The notes under the pieces: generated by a model | Databases searched by the model: none | Seen by the model: the letters and a program-made list of their open reading frames with translations, nothing else | Told to the model about the DNA's origin: nothing | Translations under genes and position numbers: made by a program | In this document: piece by piece, positions 8,118-16,904 of the stretch | Layout: the number at the start of each line of letters is the position of its first letter | Numbering within the stretch: the first letter of the stretch is position 1 | DNA from: a virus | Direction: 5' to 3' (one strand) | Virus record (IMG/VR): IMGVR_UViG_3300025881_000047 | Location: 1-33,524 of that record | Length of the DNA stretch: 33,524 nt

Positions 8118-9320
8118 TTAATCAATAAAATCAGCAATATTAATATTATTTTGTAAATTGTATGAATAAGCTGTTCTTGGAGGTAGACCTATAACTTTAT
8201 ATATATTTCTGTACAGGGACACTGGGCTAAGGTAAGAAAGCTCTTGAGTTAACTTTCTAGATGAATTTGACTTTTCGTATATTCCTCCCAGTCCGATATG
8301 CCACCTTATCGATGTGAAATCTATCATTGATTTATATTTCTTACCACCCATTATTCTAATATCATCTGAAGTCCCGAAGTAATAAAATTGATACATTATT
8401 ATATTTTTTAATAATTCAGGGTCCCTCGTTGTTAGATCCAGAGATTCGTCATCTATACAATCCCCCCAGAGATTATCTTTTATTTTATTGTACCAGTTTT
8501 TATCTAAATACGCCTGCATATGTTGAGCAAAAGCTTCATCTCTATTCCTTTTATTACTAAATATAGAGTCAGCATTACAATTTTCATTTATCGCAAAAAT
8601 ACTATTCCACTCCTTTAGCATTGAGTTTTTTTGATTAGAGTTATTTAGCGCCGGCTTAATTTCATCTATATTATTTAGTTTTGTTATAAAGTCAGCCCCA
8701 ACCTCCATGAAGTCCCTACCTATATCCATCGAAAAAATACTCCCCTTCTGTGATGAGGATATTATTGTTATCGAACCCGTGTTTTGAATATCACTTTCTT
8801 TTACTTGGACAAAAGGCATCCTTCCGTCCAACGAGTTGACGTTAGTCACTTGAATATTATAGTCTGGACACCAACTTTCTTCGTAATGATCTGATGGAAT
8901 ATATTTACCCGACAATAAGTAACTAGAATCACTCAAGGAGACCTTAGGAGTTAGGGGTTTTATTTGGTTCGCCTGTCCAGCCCTAACGTATCCATTTAAG
9001 ATTCCAGATATTTCATTTGACTCATCTATTAGTGCATTGTTTGACATTGAAGAAATCTCGTCGCCGGGTATCCAGGAAATTCCACTTGGGTATCCTATCC
9101 TACTTGAGTCTGAAACCTCAAGCTCTTTAAGGTCGCTTCCTCCATAAGCAAACCTCTTGATTGAATAAACGTAATCAGAACTTGTCTGGTAACTTATAAT
9201 CCCACTACCTCCGCTCTCATAGATATTAATAGTCGAAATAGAATCAGCGTCCATTGCCACAAACAACCTAAAGTAGTCGTTATCCGGATCTTCTATATTT
9301 GATAAATCTATAATATTCAT
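8118..9320 (-). CDS. Uncharacterised tail-module protein (400 residues)
   Basis: I do not recognise this protein. The frame can be extended upstream to a TTG at 9344, inside the previous gene. The ATG at 9320 (MNIIDLSNIEDPDNDYFRLF) is preferred because it lies two bases after the upstream TAA, in keeping with the tight spacing of the whole cluster. The N-terminal half (about 1-190) looks all-beta, with short Gly/Ser turns. The middle and C-terminal parts are richer in helix-forming residues and contain Trp-rich stretches (NWYNKIKDNLWGDCIDDE, FTSIRWHIGLGGIYEK). No signal peptide, membrane helix or catalytic motif is visible. Its place between the M-like and L-like genes suggests a tip or baseplate-like structural component. 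The gene is noticeably AT-rich in its 3' half. Confidence 0.8.
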   Translation of the reverse strand: MNIIDLSNIEDPDNDYFRLFVAMDADSISTINIYESGGSGIISYQTSSDYVYSIKRFAYGGSDLKELEVSDSSRIGYPSGISWIPGDEISSMSNNALIDESNEISGILNGYVRAGQANQIKPLTPKVSLSDSSYLLSGKYIPSDHYEESWCPDYNIQVTNVNSLDGRMPFVQVKESDIQNTGSITIISSSQKGSIFSMDIGRDFMEVGADFITKLNNIDEIKPALNNSNQKNSMLKEWNSIFAINENCNADSIFSNKRNRDEAFAQHMQAYLDKNWYNKIKDNLWGDCIDDESLDLTTRDPELLKNIIMYQFYYFGTSDDIRIMGGKKYKSMIDFTSIRWHIGLGGIYEKSNSSRKLTQELSYLSPVSLYRNIYKVIGLPPRTAYSYNLQNNINIADFID

Positions 9321-9322
9321 AT

Positions 9323-10765
9323 TTAATATAATGGTTCGTTGCAAAATCCGTATTGATTTATGTCTCCACTCTCAGCTATTAACATAACCATTTTTTCTCC
9401 GTTTTGAGTTTTTCCAAAATAAATAGATGAATCTTTTATTTCAAAATCTTGCTTCACTTCATCACTTGCGTCTATTTTGAAATTCAATCCGGTAAGAAAA
9501 GCAGATCCAGGGACATTAAAAGTAAAGGAACTTCCAGGCCTGGAACCATCGAAACTCGATTTAACTACTATAATTTCCTCTGATATGTTTCCATCTTTTT
9601 CGGGTATTTTTTGGACGATTGTATTTACTCCGGTTTCTGGAAATACTTTGTTTATTATGTTTTGATAATTATTATCCCCTCCTTCTCCAGTTATAACCTC
9701 TATCATTTCGTCAAAAGCTCCCAACGCTCCACTCCATGAAGGACTCTTGTTTGCCTCCCACTTTGGGTTTAAATCCGTAACCTGCTTGATTGTCTCCCCC
9801 AGCAAAGATAGCGTTTCATATCCATCCTGCACGGTCCTTGCTCCGGCGATATCCTTACTAAATGGCCCCCAAAAAGGTATGCAATAAGATCCTATTAATT
9901 GTGGGATTTCTAATTTTTCTTCCCTAACATAGTTTCCAGTATTTGAAAGCCAATCTATATCTTTTTCTTGATAGCAGATGAATTCACCCTCTAGTCTAAA
10001 CTTAGGAGAGCAATAAGAGGATGTCGCCTTTGAGTCGTATTTTACCGCGACATCGCTCAACCCTTTTTCTTCAAAATATTGGGCATCTTCTGTGTATGAG
10101 TAAAATATAGATTCTCTTACTTGAAAGTTTTCATCTCCAGATTCTTGAAACCATTGACCCGCAGGATTAAATGACTTCTCTGAATCATTCATCAAGACTA
10201 AATCGCAATCTGTATTTTCCTCCCACCATAAAATAGAAGTAATCGGATCTTCCTTACAATTTAAAACCTCAAATCCTGGTAATATAGAAATATTTGACTC
10301 AAATTTATCGCCAGTTCTATTCTCTATCGTTCCCGCGTTGCCGCTCACAAGCTCAGAATATAAAGGATGAAAAAAAGTATTTATATTTACCCTCTGAAAG
10401 GGTTCAATAGTAAAAGGTAATTCTTCTGTATTGCCGGTATTATATTCAGCGTATCCAGAGTATTCCGGATATTGAAATATAGAAAATCTTTCTGGATCGT
10501 CGTTCTTAAAACCTGTAATAGTGAGAGGAAGGGTGCAAGTGTTAATTATAGTTACAAACTTGCCGCTATCAACTACTATCCTCTCTATTTTGTCGCAATC
10601 AAAAATGGTAAAAGGTAAACAATCGCCTTCTGGTATTATTCTTTTTGCCCCCTCTGTTAATATATATTTTCTACCTAATTCGTCTATGATAAAATCACAA
10701 CCAATGTATGAAGTTTCTCCAGTTGGAGAAAGACACACACCTGAATCTGTATTTATAAAACTCAT
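9323..10765 (-). CDS. Tail-module protein with an ASH/Hydin-like Ig domain (480 residues)
   Basis: The start ATG overlaps the preceding TGA by four bases (ATGA). Residues about 65-165 follow the pattern of the ASH (ASPM-SPD-2-Hydin) immunoglobulin-like family: TIINTCTLPLTITGF, then DDPERFSI, then PFTIEPFQRVNINTFFHPL. Here NTC corresponds to NTG, and IEPFQ...F.P to the usual L-P-G...F-T-P strands. After it come short motifs shared with the next gene upstream: LWWEENTDCDLVLMND, GQWFQESGDENF and AQYFEEKG. The C-terminal third is unrecognised and beta-rich. No catalytic motif is visible. Likely role: a structural or adhesive protein of the tail tip. The domain call is by motif reading only. Confidence 0.82.
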   Translation of the reverse strand: MSFINTDSGVCLSPTGETSYIGCDFIIDELGRKYILTEGAKRIIPEGDCLPFTIFDCDKIERIVVDSGKFVTIINTCTLPLTITGFKNDDPERFSIFQYPEYSGYAEYNTGNTEELPFTIEPFQRVNINTFFHPLYSELVSGNAGTIENRTGDKFESNISILPGFEVLNCKEDPITSILWWEENTDCDLVLMNDSEKSFNPAGQWFQESGDENFQVRESIFYSYTEDAQYFEEKGLSDVAVKYDSKATSSYCSPKFRLEGEFICYQEKDIDWLSNTGNYVREEKLEIPQLIGSYCIPFWGPFSKDIAGARTVQDGYETLSLLGETIKQVTDLNPKWEANKSPSWSGALGAFDEMIEVITGEGGDNNYQNIINKVFPETGVNTIVQKIPEKDGNISEEIIVVKSSFDGSRPGSSFTFNVPGSAFLTGLNFKIDASDEVKQDFEIKDSSIYFGKTQNGEKMVMLIAESGDINQYGFCNEPLY

Positions 10766-13700
10766 AGCGGTGAAAATATACCATTCGTAGTCAAAGTATT
10801 ATAAGAAAATCGAGTTATTGGATCTCCGTCTACGTTTCGGCTCACCTGGGTATTTATTGTTTTGCTCAAAGATCTTACCCATATTTGCTCGTCTGCGGTT
10901 GGGTTTACGAATCCGTATCCTCCATCATGCACTGCCGTACCTCCTTTGTATAGCGCAGCTTTTATTCCTACTGGATTATTTGGATTACCTCTTGCTCCGT
11001 ACCAAAAAGCTCTAAATTCTAAATTTATTATATCCCCATAGTTTCCAGCTTCCCACGCAGCCAAACTCAGCTTACAACCTTCGACTCCTTGTCCTAAATT
11101 ATCTCCCCCCCATTCAAGTACCCCATTACCCCACGACCCTCCTCTTGCCCAGCCTAAATCTCCAGAAAGTCCAGTTATTCTAGTTCTTGTGTCTAGGTCT
11201 CTTCCGCTTGTGAATTCATAAGTAAATATTATCCAGTCTGCGTCAAAATTGACACCAAGCGTTCTTTCCACTGACGGGCTAAAAGATTTCAACTTTGTCT
11301 TTACGTTAAAATTAGCAAAACAATCCATTTTCTTCTCGGTAAAATCCCTAGAGTTAAAAAAGAATTGTATATCTTCTTCTTCTTGTAGTTTCTGAGAAGA
11401 TCTAAAACCAAAAAATAAATCTATTTTTTCTCCAGGCATGAGTTTTGGTAAATGGGAGTAATCCCCGTCTAAATTGCTTAACTCAGACACGCCGCCTATA
11501 TTGTAATCAATTACCTCCAAGCCAGAATCCATTTTAAAAACTCTCACAGGCATGCCTTTGGAGGCTACCCCTGTATTCTTTACGCCTTTACTGCTTTCCT
11601 GGTTCGCCTCCCATCCTCCATTTATATCATAAACTGAGCCGTCTCGGTAAACTTCGTACTTGGTGTTAAAAGATTCCCAAAGTATGTTTGACGCGAAGCT
11701 GTTATCTGTTAGTAGTTTTTTATTAATAGCATCCCCGAAATATTGACCACCAAGTCCAATCTCATAATCACTTGCTGAACTTTCTATATAACGTATATTA
11801 CTAATCCTCCTGCCCTTGGTTATTCCAGAGTTTAAATAGCTAGTGCTGTGTTTTGGTTTTTTTATTTGGGCGTCCGAGCTGATTATAGTGTTCAATATTT
11901 CCACTGCATGAGGGCCGCAATTATAAAGAGTTATGCTAAACAAGTTCTGACTACCACTATCCTCTGACAAAACATTAACTGCCGTCATCAATGAAATAAC
12001 CCTATTTATCTCGCTTGCCGGACTTCCTCCATCTGTTATAGGGTAATAAAACTCTGGATTTTCCGGCTTCGTCTCGTAATCATATACAGACTCTTTTGCT
12101 TTTGGGGAGATGCCTCCCCCTATGCTTGCAAACGTTAATATTGTCGGAACTTCTTGCTTATGCCACTCTGGATTAACTGCTCCAAAATCTGGGTTATGCT
12201 GGCCTGTGTCTTCGTTTGCAGTATAGGTGCTCATCTCGATACCTATTTTATTTTTAGTAAGAGTCCTATCTGAAGGCCTTCTTGTTGTCAACTCTCCGCC
12301 AGGCCTAATTTCTTTAGTTATGTTCAACCAATCATCTGAAGCAAAATTACCATCCCCGACGACTAGGAGAATCCTCTCAGAGCAGCTCTTAGCCCTGGTG
12401 CTGTTATAAAACTGAGCTAGCCCAGCCCCTATGGCCCCAAACATATTCGATGCACCTTCAGAACCAAACGAATTAATCTGGTCAACTAATGGAACCATTG
12501 AAGCTGTATCATAACCTTCCGTAACTTCAGATAGATCCATAGCTATAAGCGGGGAACCTCTAGTTGGGCAAACTATTCCCATATTTAGGGCTTTTTGATT
12601 TATACTTATTATGAATCTTTTAAAATTATCTAGGTTAAAATTGTTTTGAGTCAGCAAATCGTTTAATGTTTTTTCTGATTCGTGATCGTTCAATACGTCA
12701 TCAAAGCTGGACATTAAGCTTGTATTATCTTCCTTTGATGGCCACGGCGGAATACTAGTGATTCCAGTTGCATCGCCAAAAGCTATCTCTGGGCTTTGAA
12801 AAACTCCGTAATCTTTAGTTGACGGAACAATGTAATCATCATATGCGGTTATTATTTTTTTGATAACATCTAGTATCGCTTGCAATTTATTGACTCCTTC
12901 TACGCCAATATTACCCTGCATACTTGCTCCCTTTTTTATGATGATCGCTAAGTCAACCTCTTTCCTGATTACTTCTTTAGCCCTACCTCCGTCTTCTAGG
13001 CCTGCTCCGGCTGAGGCTTGCAATTGAGAAGAAAAAGTGCAAAGCTCATGGGTCGTTATTGGGTCGTATATTTCTGCTCCATAACACGGTTTATCTTCAT
13101 CTCTTCCTATTCCAAAAACATTCCTTAGATCCTCTTCTATTGAAGTTGTGGACTCTATAAATGTCGCAGATATTGTGTGATTATTTTTGTATATTATATC
13201 GTGCCCCCAACTAGGACAATAGAAGCTCGAAATATAAGGTCTGCTTGGCGAAGTGATGTAACTTCCATCTTTTAGATATGGGCGCGGCATTTGAAACCTA
13301 AACTTCTTGTAACCAAGATGACTCTCAAGAAACTGCAATATTTCAGATGCTTCTTCGTCGCTTCTTTGTTCAAATGTCAAATTAAAAGTTGATAAGTTGC
13401 CGTTAATACCCCTCTTGAATTTTTTGTTGTAGTATTTTACAAAATTTGATTGAATATTATCAGGCGTTTGCTCTAAGCTAAATGCCAAACTCGGCTTGTG
13501 GTCAAAGTTCCTAACCTCCAACCATGGATATTTAGGTATTTCATTCGGATCCTTTAAGTAAATACTACTCCTGCCTTGAACCGCAGACACAAGCAACCAG
13601 AAATCATCCTTCGCTTCTAGTGTAAAATTCTCTAAAGGCGTAAAGATTACGTACAGGCTTTCTGCATCTATGTCTGAGTCTATCTGCATCCTTCTGTAGT

Positions 13701-15705
13701 TTTTAAGATAAACCTGCCTTTTTCTGGCCACCCCAGTTGCTGGATCTATTACCTCTGAAGGTATATTCGAAACATGCTCTGGTAAAAGAACCTTACTGAA
13801 CATACAGTCCTCTGGGCAGACTTGCATCTTCTTCATCATGATGTTGCCACCTATTATAAAATCTTCACCCCTTATTGTTATAAACTCTTCTGTAGTCTCT
13901 TCAAAGTATTGAGCTCCATCCTCTGATTCGAATAATTCATTTCTTGGAGTTATTCTATCTACATCAGTTGGCCTCCATAATTGATCTGCCAAGTCAGTTG
14001 TGAGTAGCTCTTCCTGCCTAGGTTCTAATTCACTTTCTCCAACTTCGTCAAACCATTGCACAGAAGTGTTCTCTCCAGCAGAAGATGTTGCCCTCAAGTT
14101 CGCAACGTCTGACTCATCTCCTTCTTCAAGTATTGGCCAAAAAGCGTATTGGTTTTTTGATATTTTTTTCTTTATCTTTGTTTTTCCAACATTAAAAATA
14201 GAGTTTTTTGGATCTGCAATTGTTATGTAAACGCAATCTTCTTCTTCTATATCTACATCATCGGTAAAAGTTATTATCCCCCCAGTTATTGGAGTCAAGG
14301 GATCTTCTGGATACCTTTTGATTGTTTTTATTTTTTTGGTATCGATTGTTATAACTCCATCTCCTTCTTCCAAGGTGAAGGTGTTTAATTTGATTTGCTC
14401 GCCCTTTTTGAAGTGAGTGGTTTCGTCTATAAATATAGGTATCAGCGCATCAATTCTTTTATTGTAGCCAGCATGACTCTCCACACTTGACAGGGAGCTT
14501 TCTGTATTGCATACAAACTTAGCATTTACATTATTATTATTTCTATAAGAAATAGTATGATTAAACTGAGTGCAAGTATATTTTAAGTCATTCCTGTATG
14601 GGTACGAAAACTCAAAGTTAAACGCCGATATCTCGCTTGACAATAATCTGTCGCCCTTATAATCGAGGCTAAAAATTGACTCGTATGCAAATGATTTTTC
14701 TTGCAAAAAGTGAACAATAGCTCTAGCTTCCTTGTCTGTTCGGTTTCTAAAGTTTAATGTTAATTCCATCGGCAGTGCGTTTATTGCCATATTGGTAACA
14801 TAATCTTTACCTTCTCCCATTTTTAATTCTTCATTTATTGCCACAAAGTCAGACTTGGCTCCATAGGAAGGTCTCCAGACAAAATCTTGAGTCCAATACT
14901 CTAGTCCATCCTTGCTGTTCGGGCTATTGTATGAAGTTGACTTGTGATCCTTTATGCAATAAAAGAACTTACTTAAATTTCTTACTGATGGTTTTTTGAA
15001 AATAAATGAACCAGCACTCATTCCATAAACAAATAAAACTAACTGCGCAGAAACAGCTTCATCAGGTATTGAAGTGTTGGCTATATCTAATTGTACATTA
15101 TAGTATTCATTATGGTTTAATTCACTAGCCGCCATTAACCTATGGGTGTCCCTTAGATTCGGCGCATAAAGCTCAACATCACTTTTATCATAAAACTTTA
15201 TACCAACACCAACACCAATAGAATCTCCAATATTAACAGATCTATCTTGGTTCTCTGTTATATATGTTTTATAATTATCTATTAAACTAGTAGACTCATT
15301 ATCCTTTTTAACATATACATTAATAGAATAACCTAAATTAGGATTAAGTTTAAAAAATTCACTAATGTTTAATTCTTTACTAGTCGATATATTAAAATTT
15401 CTATCTTGAGAAAAAACTAAATCATCTATTGATAAAATATCATTTTCTGTATAATAATAATTAGGATTGTAATCTACATAAACATACTTGGCTAGAGTTA
15501 CATCCTCACCCGTTTGTGCAAAATACTGTATACCTCTACCCGACAAATAAGCATCTTCTACAGGTCTATAGGAGCCAGACTCCGGGTACTCAAAAAGTTG
15601 CTCGCTAGATCCAGTTGGCTCATCCAATAACACAAGATTTGCGTCGCCGCTCTGCTGCCACCATTGTACGCAATTAACATCCAACCCTGAATTCGATATA
15701 TCCAT
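10762..15705 (-). CDS. Giant minor tail protein with two gpM-like domains and a degenerate VWA domain (1647 residues)
   Basis: Start and stop are set by coupling: TAATG with the upstream gene and ATGA with the downstream one. Domains in order: (a) residues 1-75, Trp-rich repeat motifs (VQWWQQSGDANLVLLDEP, IQYFAQTGEDV); (b) about 75-240, a beta-sandwich, CBM-like segment in very AT-rich DNA; (c) about 300-400, a lambda gpM-like minor tail domain (MELTLNFRNRTDKEARAIVH, then FEFSYPYRNDLKYTC); (d) about 555-640, repeat motifs again (VQWFDEVGESEL, AQYFEETTEE); (e) about 765-855, a second gpM-like domain (FNLTFEQRSDEEASEILQFL, then FYCPSWGHDI and ISATFIEST); (f) about 915-1240, a von Willebrand A-like domain; (g) a beta-rich C-terminus. 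M lies between H and L in lambda, matching this position. It presumably sits at the tail tip, with the extra modules as surface adhesins. Confidence 0.85.
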   Translation of the reverse strand: MDISNSGLDVNCVQWWQQSGDANLVLLDEPTGSSEQLFEYPESGSYRPVEDAYLSGRGIQYFAQTGEDVTLAKYVYVDYNPNYYYTENDILSIDDLVFSQDRNFNISTSKELNISEFFKLNPNLGYSINVYVKKDNESTSLIDNYKTYITENQDRSVNIGDSIGVGVGIKFYDKSDVELYAPNLRDTHRLMAASELNHNEYYNVQLDIANTSIPDEAVSAQLVLFVYGMSAGSFIFKKPSVRNLSKFFYCIKDHKSTSYNSPNSKDGLEYWTQDFVWRPSYGAKSDFVAINEELKMGEGKDYVTNMAINALPMELTLNFRNRTDKEARAIVHFLQEKSFAYESIFSLDYKGDRLLSSEISAFNFEFSYPYRNDLKYTCTQFNHTISYRNNNNVNAKFVCNTESSLSSVESHAGYNKRIDALIPIFIDETTHFKKGEQIKLNTFTLEEGDGVITIDTKKIKTIKRYPEDPLTPITGGIITFTDDVDIEEEDCVYITIADPKNSIFNVGKTKIKKKISKNQYAFWPILEEGDESDVANLRATSSAGENTSVQWFDEVGESELEPRQEELLTTDLADQLWRPTDVDRITPRNELFESEDGAQYFEETTEEFITIRGEDFIIGGNIMMKKMQVCPEDCMFSKVLLPEHVSNIPSEVIDPATGVARKRQVYLKNYRRMQIDSDIDAESLYVIFTPLENFTLEAKDDFWLLVSAVQGRSSIYLKDPNEIPKYPWLEVRNFDHKPSLAFSLEQTPDNIQSNFVKYYNKKFKRGINGNLSTFNLTFEQRSDEEASEILQFLESHLGYKKFRFQMPRPYLKDGSYITSPSRPYISSFYCPSWGHDIIYKNNHTISATFIESTTSIEEDLRNVFGIGRDEDKPCYGAEIYDPITTHELCTFSSQLQASAGAGLEDGGRAKEVIRKEVDLAIIIKKGASMQGNIGVEGVNKLQAILDVIKKIITAYDDYIVPSTKDYGVFQSPEIAFGDATGITSIPPWPSKEDNTSLMSSFDDVLNDHESEKTLNDLLTQNNFNLDNFKRFIISINQKALNMGIVCPTRGSPLIAMDLSEVTEGYDTASMVPLVDQINSFGSEGASNMFGAIGAGLAQFYNSTRAKSCSERILLVVGDGNFASDDWLNITKEIRPGGELTTRRPSDRTLTKNKIGIEMSTYTANEDTGQHNPDFGAVNPEWHKQEVPTILTFASIGGGISPKAKESVYDYETKPENPEFYYPITDGGSPASEINRVISLMTAVNVLSEDSGSQNLFSITLYNCGPHAVEILNTIISSDAQIKKPKHSTSYLNSGITKGRRISNIRYIESSASDYEIGLGGQYFGDAINKKLLTDNSFASNILWESFNTKYEVYRDGSVYDINGGWEANQESSKGVKNTGVASKGMPVRVFKMDSGLEVIDYNIGGVSELSNLDGDYSHLPKLMPGEKIDLFFGFRSSQKLQEEEDIQFFFNSRDFTEKKMDCFANFNVKTKLKSFSPSVERTLGVNFDADWIIFTYEFTSGRDLDTRTRITGLSGDLGWARGGSWGNGVLEWGGDNLGQGVEGCKLSLAAWEAGNYGDIINLEFRAFWYGARGNPNNPVGIKAALYKGGTAVHDGGYGFVNPTADEQIWVRSLSKTINTQVSRNVDGDPITRFSYNTLTTNGIFSPL
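11986..12963 (-). other. Degenerate von Willebrand A-like domain in the gpM-like protein (residues about 915-1240)
   Basis: VDLAIIIKKGASM (917-929) occupies the place of the first VWA strand and MIDAS loop (normally D-x-S-x-S). GASNMFGAIGAGLAQF (about 1084-1099) matches the G-x-T-N loop and helix, and ERILLVVGDGNFAS (Asp1118) matches the strand carrying the third MIDAS Asp. The first Asp is replaced by Lys924 and the Thr by Ser1086, so the metal site looks incomplete. A later strand, VPTILTFASIGGG, fits a Rossmann-like core. The domain call is inference from pattern. Confidence 0.55.
15241..15480. other. Very AT-rich patch within the gpM-like gene
   Basis: By direct count 48 of these 240 bases are G or C (20 percent), while the block 15601-15660 just upstream in the same gene has 32 of 60. 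The reading frame stays open. The patch encodes part of the beta-rich segment at about residues 75-155, so it may be a recently acquired module. Confidence 0.6.
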
Positions 15706-16904
15706 TATCTATAAGATTGTTTTATTGTTGCGGAACCTTGGAGGAACCCTCCATCTGACACGCTTAAATTATCCTCTTCAACAACTCCATAATCCTTTAA
15801 CTCTTGAGACGGCAAATCTGGATGAACCAAGCTTCCCGCTAATCTAAACTCTTTGAGTAGACCTTGATTGTTGTCTGTGAATTCTTTACTAAAACCTATG
15901 TCTGACAACTGAACCGTAACATTAGCTCTTTGCCCTGATATTTTTAAAAATGGATCTAACTTTTCCCCTCTTATTCTTATGCTAATGTCTATAGCTTCCT
16001 TGGTTACCCTTATTGGGAGCTCTCCTTCTTCGCTCATTTTTCCGCTTAGAGGTATTGGTACTTCTGGATTTCTTGTGGACGTTATGCTGTATGAAAAATC
16101 TAAAGGATATTCTATTCCTACATCAGAGGCTCCAAGTATTTTTGTATTGATTGCGTGAGGTACGCTTATTTGTTGTTCTTTTAGACATCCGTAATTTTCA
16201 ATTATAGAGTCGGCCAATCCAGACTGATACAACATTCTTCCATATATATCTAAACTCAAGTTTGATTCTACAACCTGAAAGGGTTGGGCCGAAAAAGAAA
16301 GCTCTCTTAAATACGCGTCTTCAAAAATGTAGTCACCAAAGCATCCTGTTATTTTTGTTTCGTTTACTTGCGGGTAAATATTAGGATCAAGCAAGCCCGT
16401 TAAGTCTGCAAAAGTATGAAGATTTCCAGTGTTCATGTAATAGGTCACATCCAAAGAACCTCTTACTATTCCTCCTGCTGCGTAATTCCTTAAGACCTCA
16501 ACTTCTCCATGCTCTATGTCTTCCTCGTACCTCAATATAGTCTCACCTGTAGATCTTACATTTATATAATAATCACCAGCAGATAAATCTTCAGTTAAGT
16601 AAAGTCCTTGTCCGCCAGGATAGGCAATTTTAGTTCCGCTTAATATATTTTCAACTGATTCTGGAAGTCTTACTCCCGGGCCATTGCGCGGACCCATCAA
16701 AAAACCCGATTCATGAGCTCCAGTAAAATGTATATCCCCAGTTTGCAATGCGAATGATATATGATAATCCTCTATAAATTTCTTTGCTTGTATCGGTTGG
16801 CTAGCAGATAAACCAGCTCTATTAGCAAAAACCATAACTGGCTCTTGGCCCTCAGAAGCCATCAACAATGGAACATCTTCGTATCTATAAAAAGGCTTAC
16901 TCAT
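15705..16904 (-). CDS. Tail-tube-fold-like protein downstream of the tape measure (399 residues)
   Basis: The start ATG overlaps the upstream TGA (ATGA). The protein appears all-beta. The stretch YIFEDAYLRELSFSAQPFQV followed by SNLSLDIYGRM aligns in pattern with YITSHSVSCGVGELPTTSTS in the neighbouring gene and CYITDYSISAGVGDFAKASV in the gene upstream of the tape measure. This suggests a paralogue of the tail-tube family, though a more divergent one. Two short Gly-rich motifs (MASEGQEPVMVF; GFLMGPRNGPG) recall the LQEDG-type beads of its neighbours. No enzymatic motif is seen. Possible roles: distal tail protein, a collar between tube and tip, or an additional tube ring. Confidence 0.75.
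   Translation of the reverse strand: MSKPFYRYEDVPLLMASEGQEPVMVFANRAGLSASQPIQAKKFIEDYHISFALQTGDIHFTGAHESGFLMGPRNGPGVRLPESVENILSGTKIAYPGGQGLYLTEDLSAGDYYINVRSTGETILRYEEDIEHGEVEVLRNYAAGGIVRGSLDVTYYMNTGNLHTFADLTGLLDPNIYPQVNETKITGCFGDYIFEDAYLRELSFSAQPFQVVESNLSLDIYGRMLYQSGLADSIIENYGCLKEQQISVPHAINTKILGASDVGIEYPLDFSYSITSTRNPEVPIPLSGKMSEEGELPIRVTKEAIDISIRIRGEKLDPFLKISGQRANVTVQLSDIGFSKEFTDNNQGLLKEFRLAGSLVHPDLPSQELKDYGVVEEDNLSVSDGGFLQGSATIKQSYR

Noticed and set aside
9321-9344. TTG start eight codons upstream for the 400-residue gene
   Set aside because: It would need a rare start inside the previous gene, while an ATG lies two bases after that gene's stop codon.
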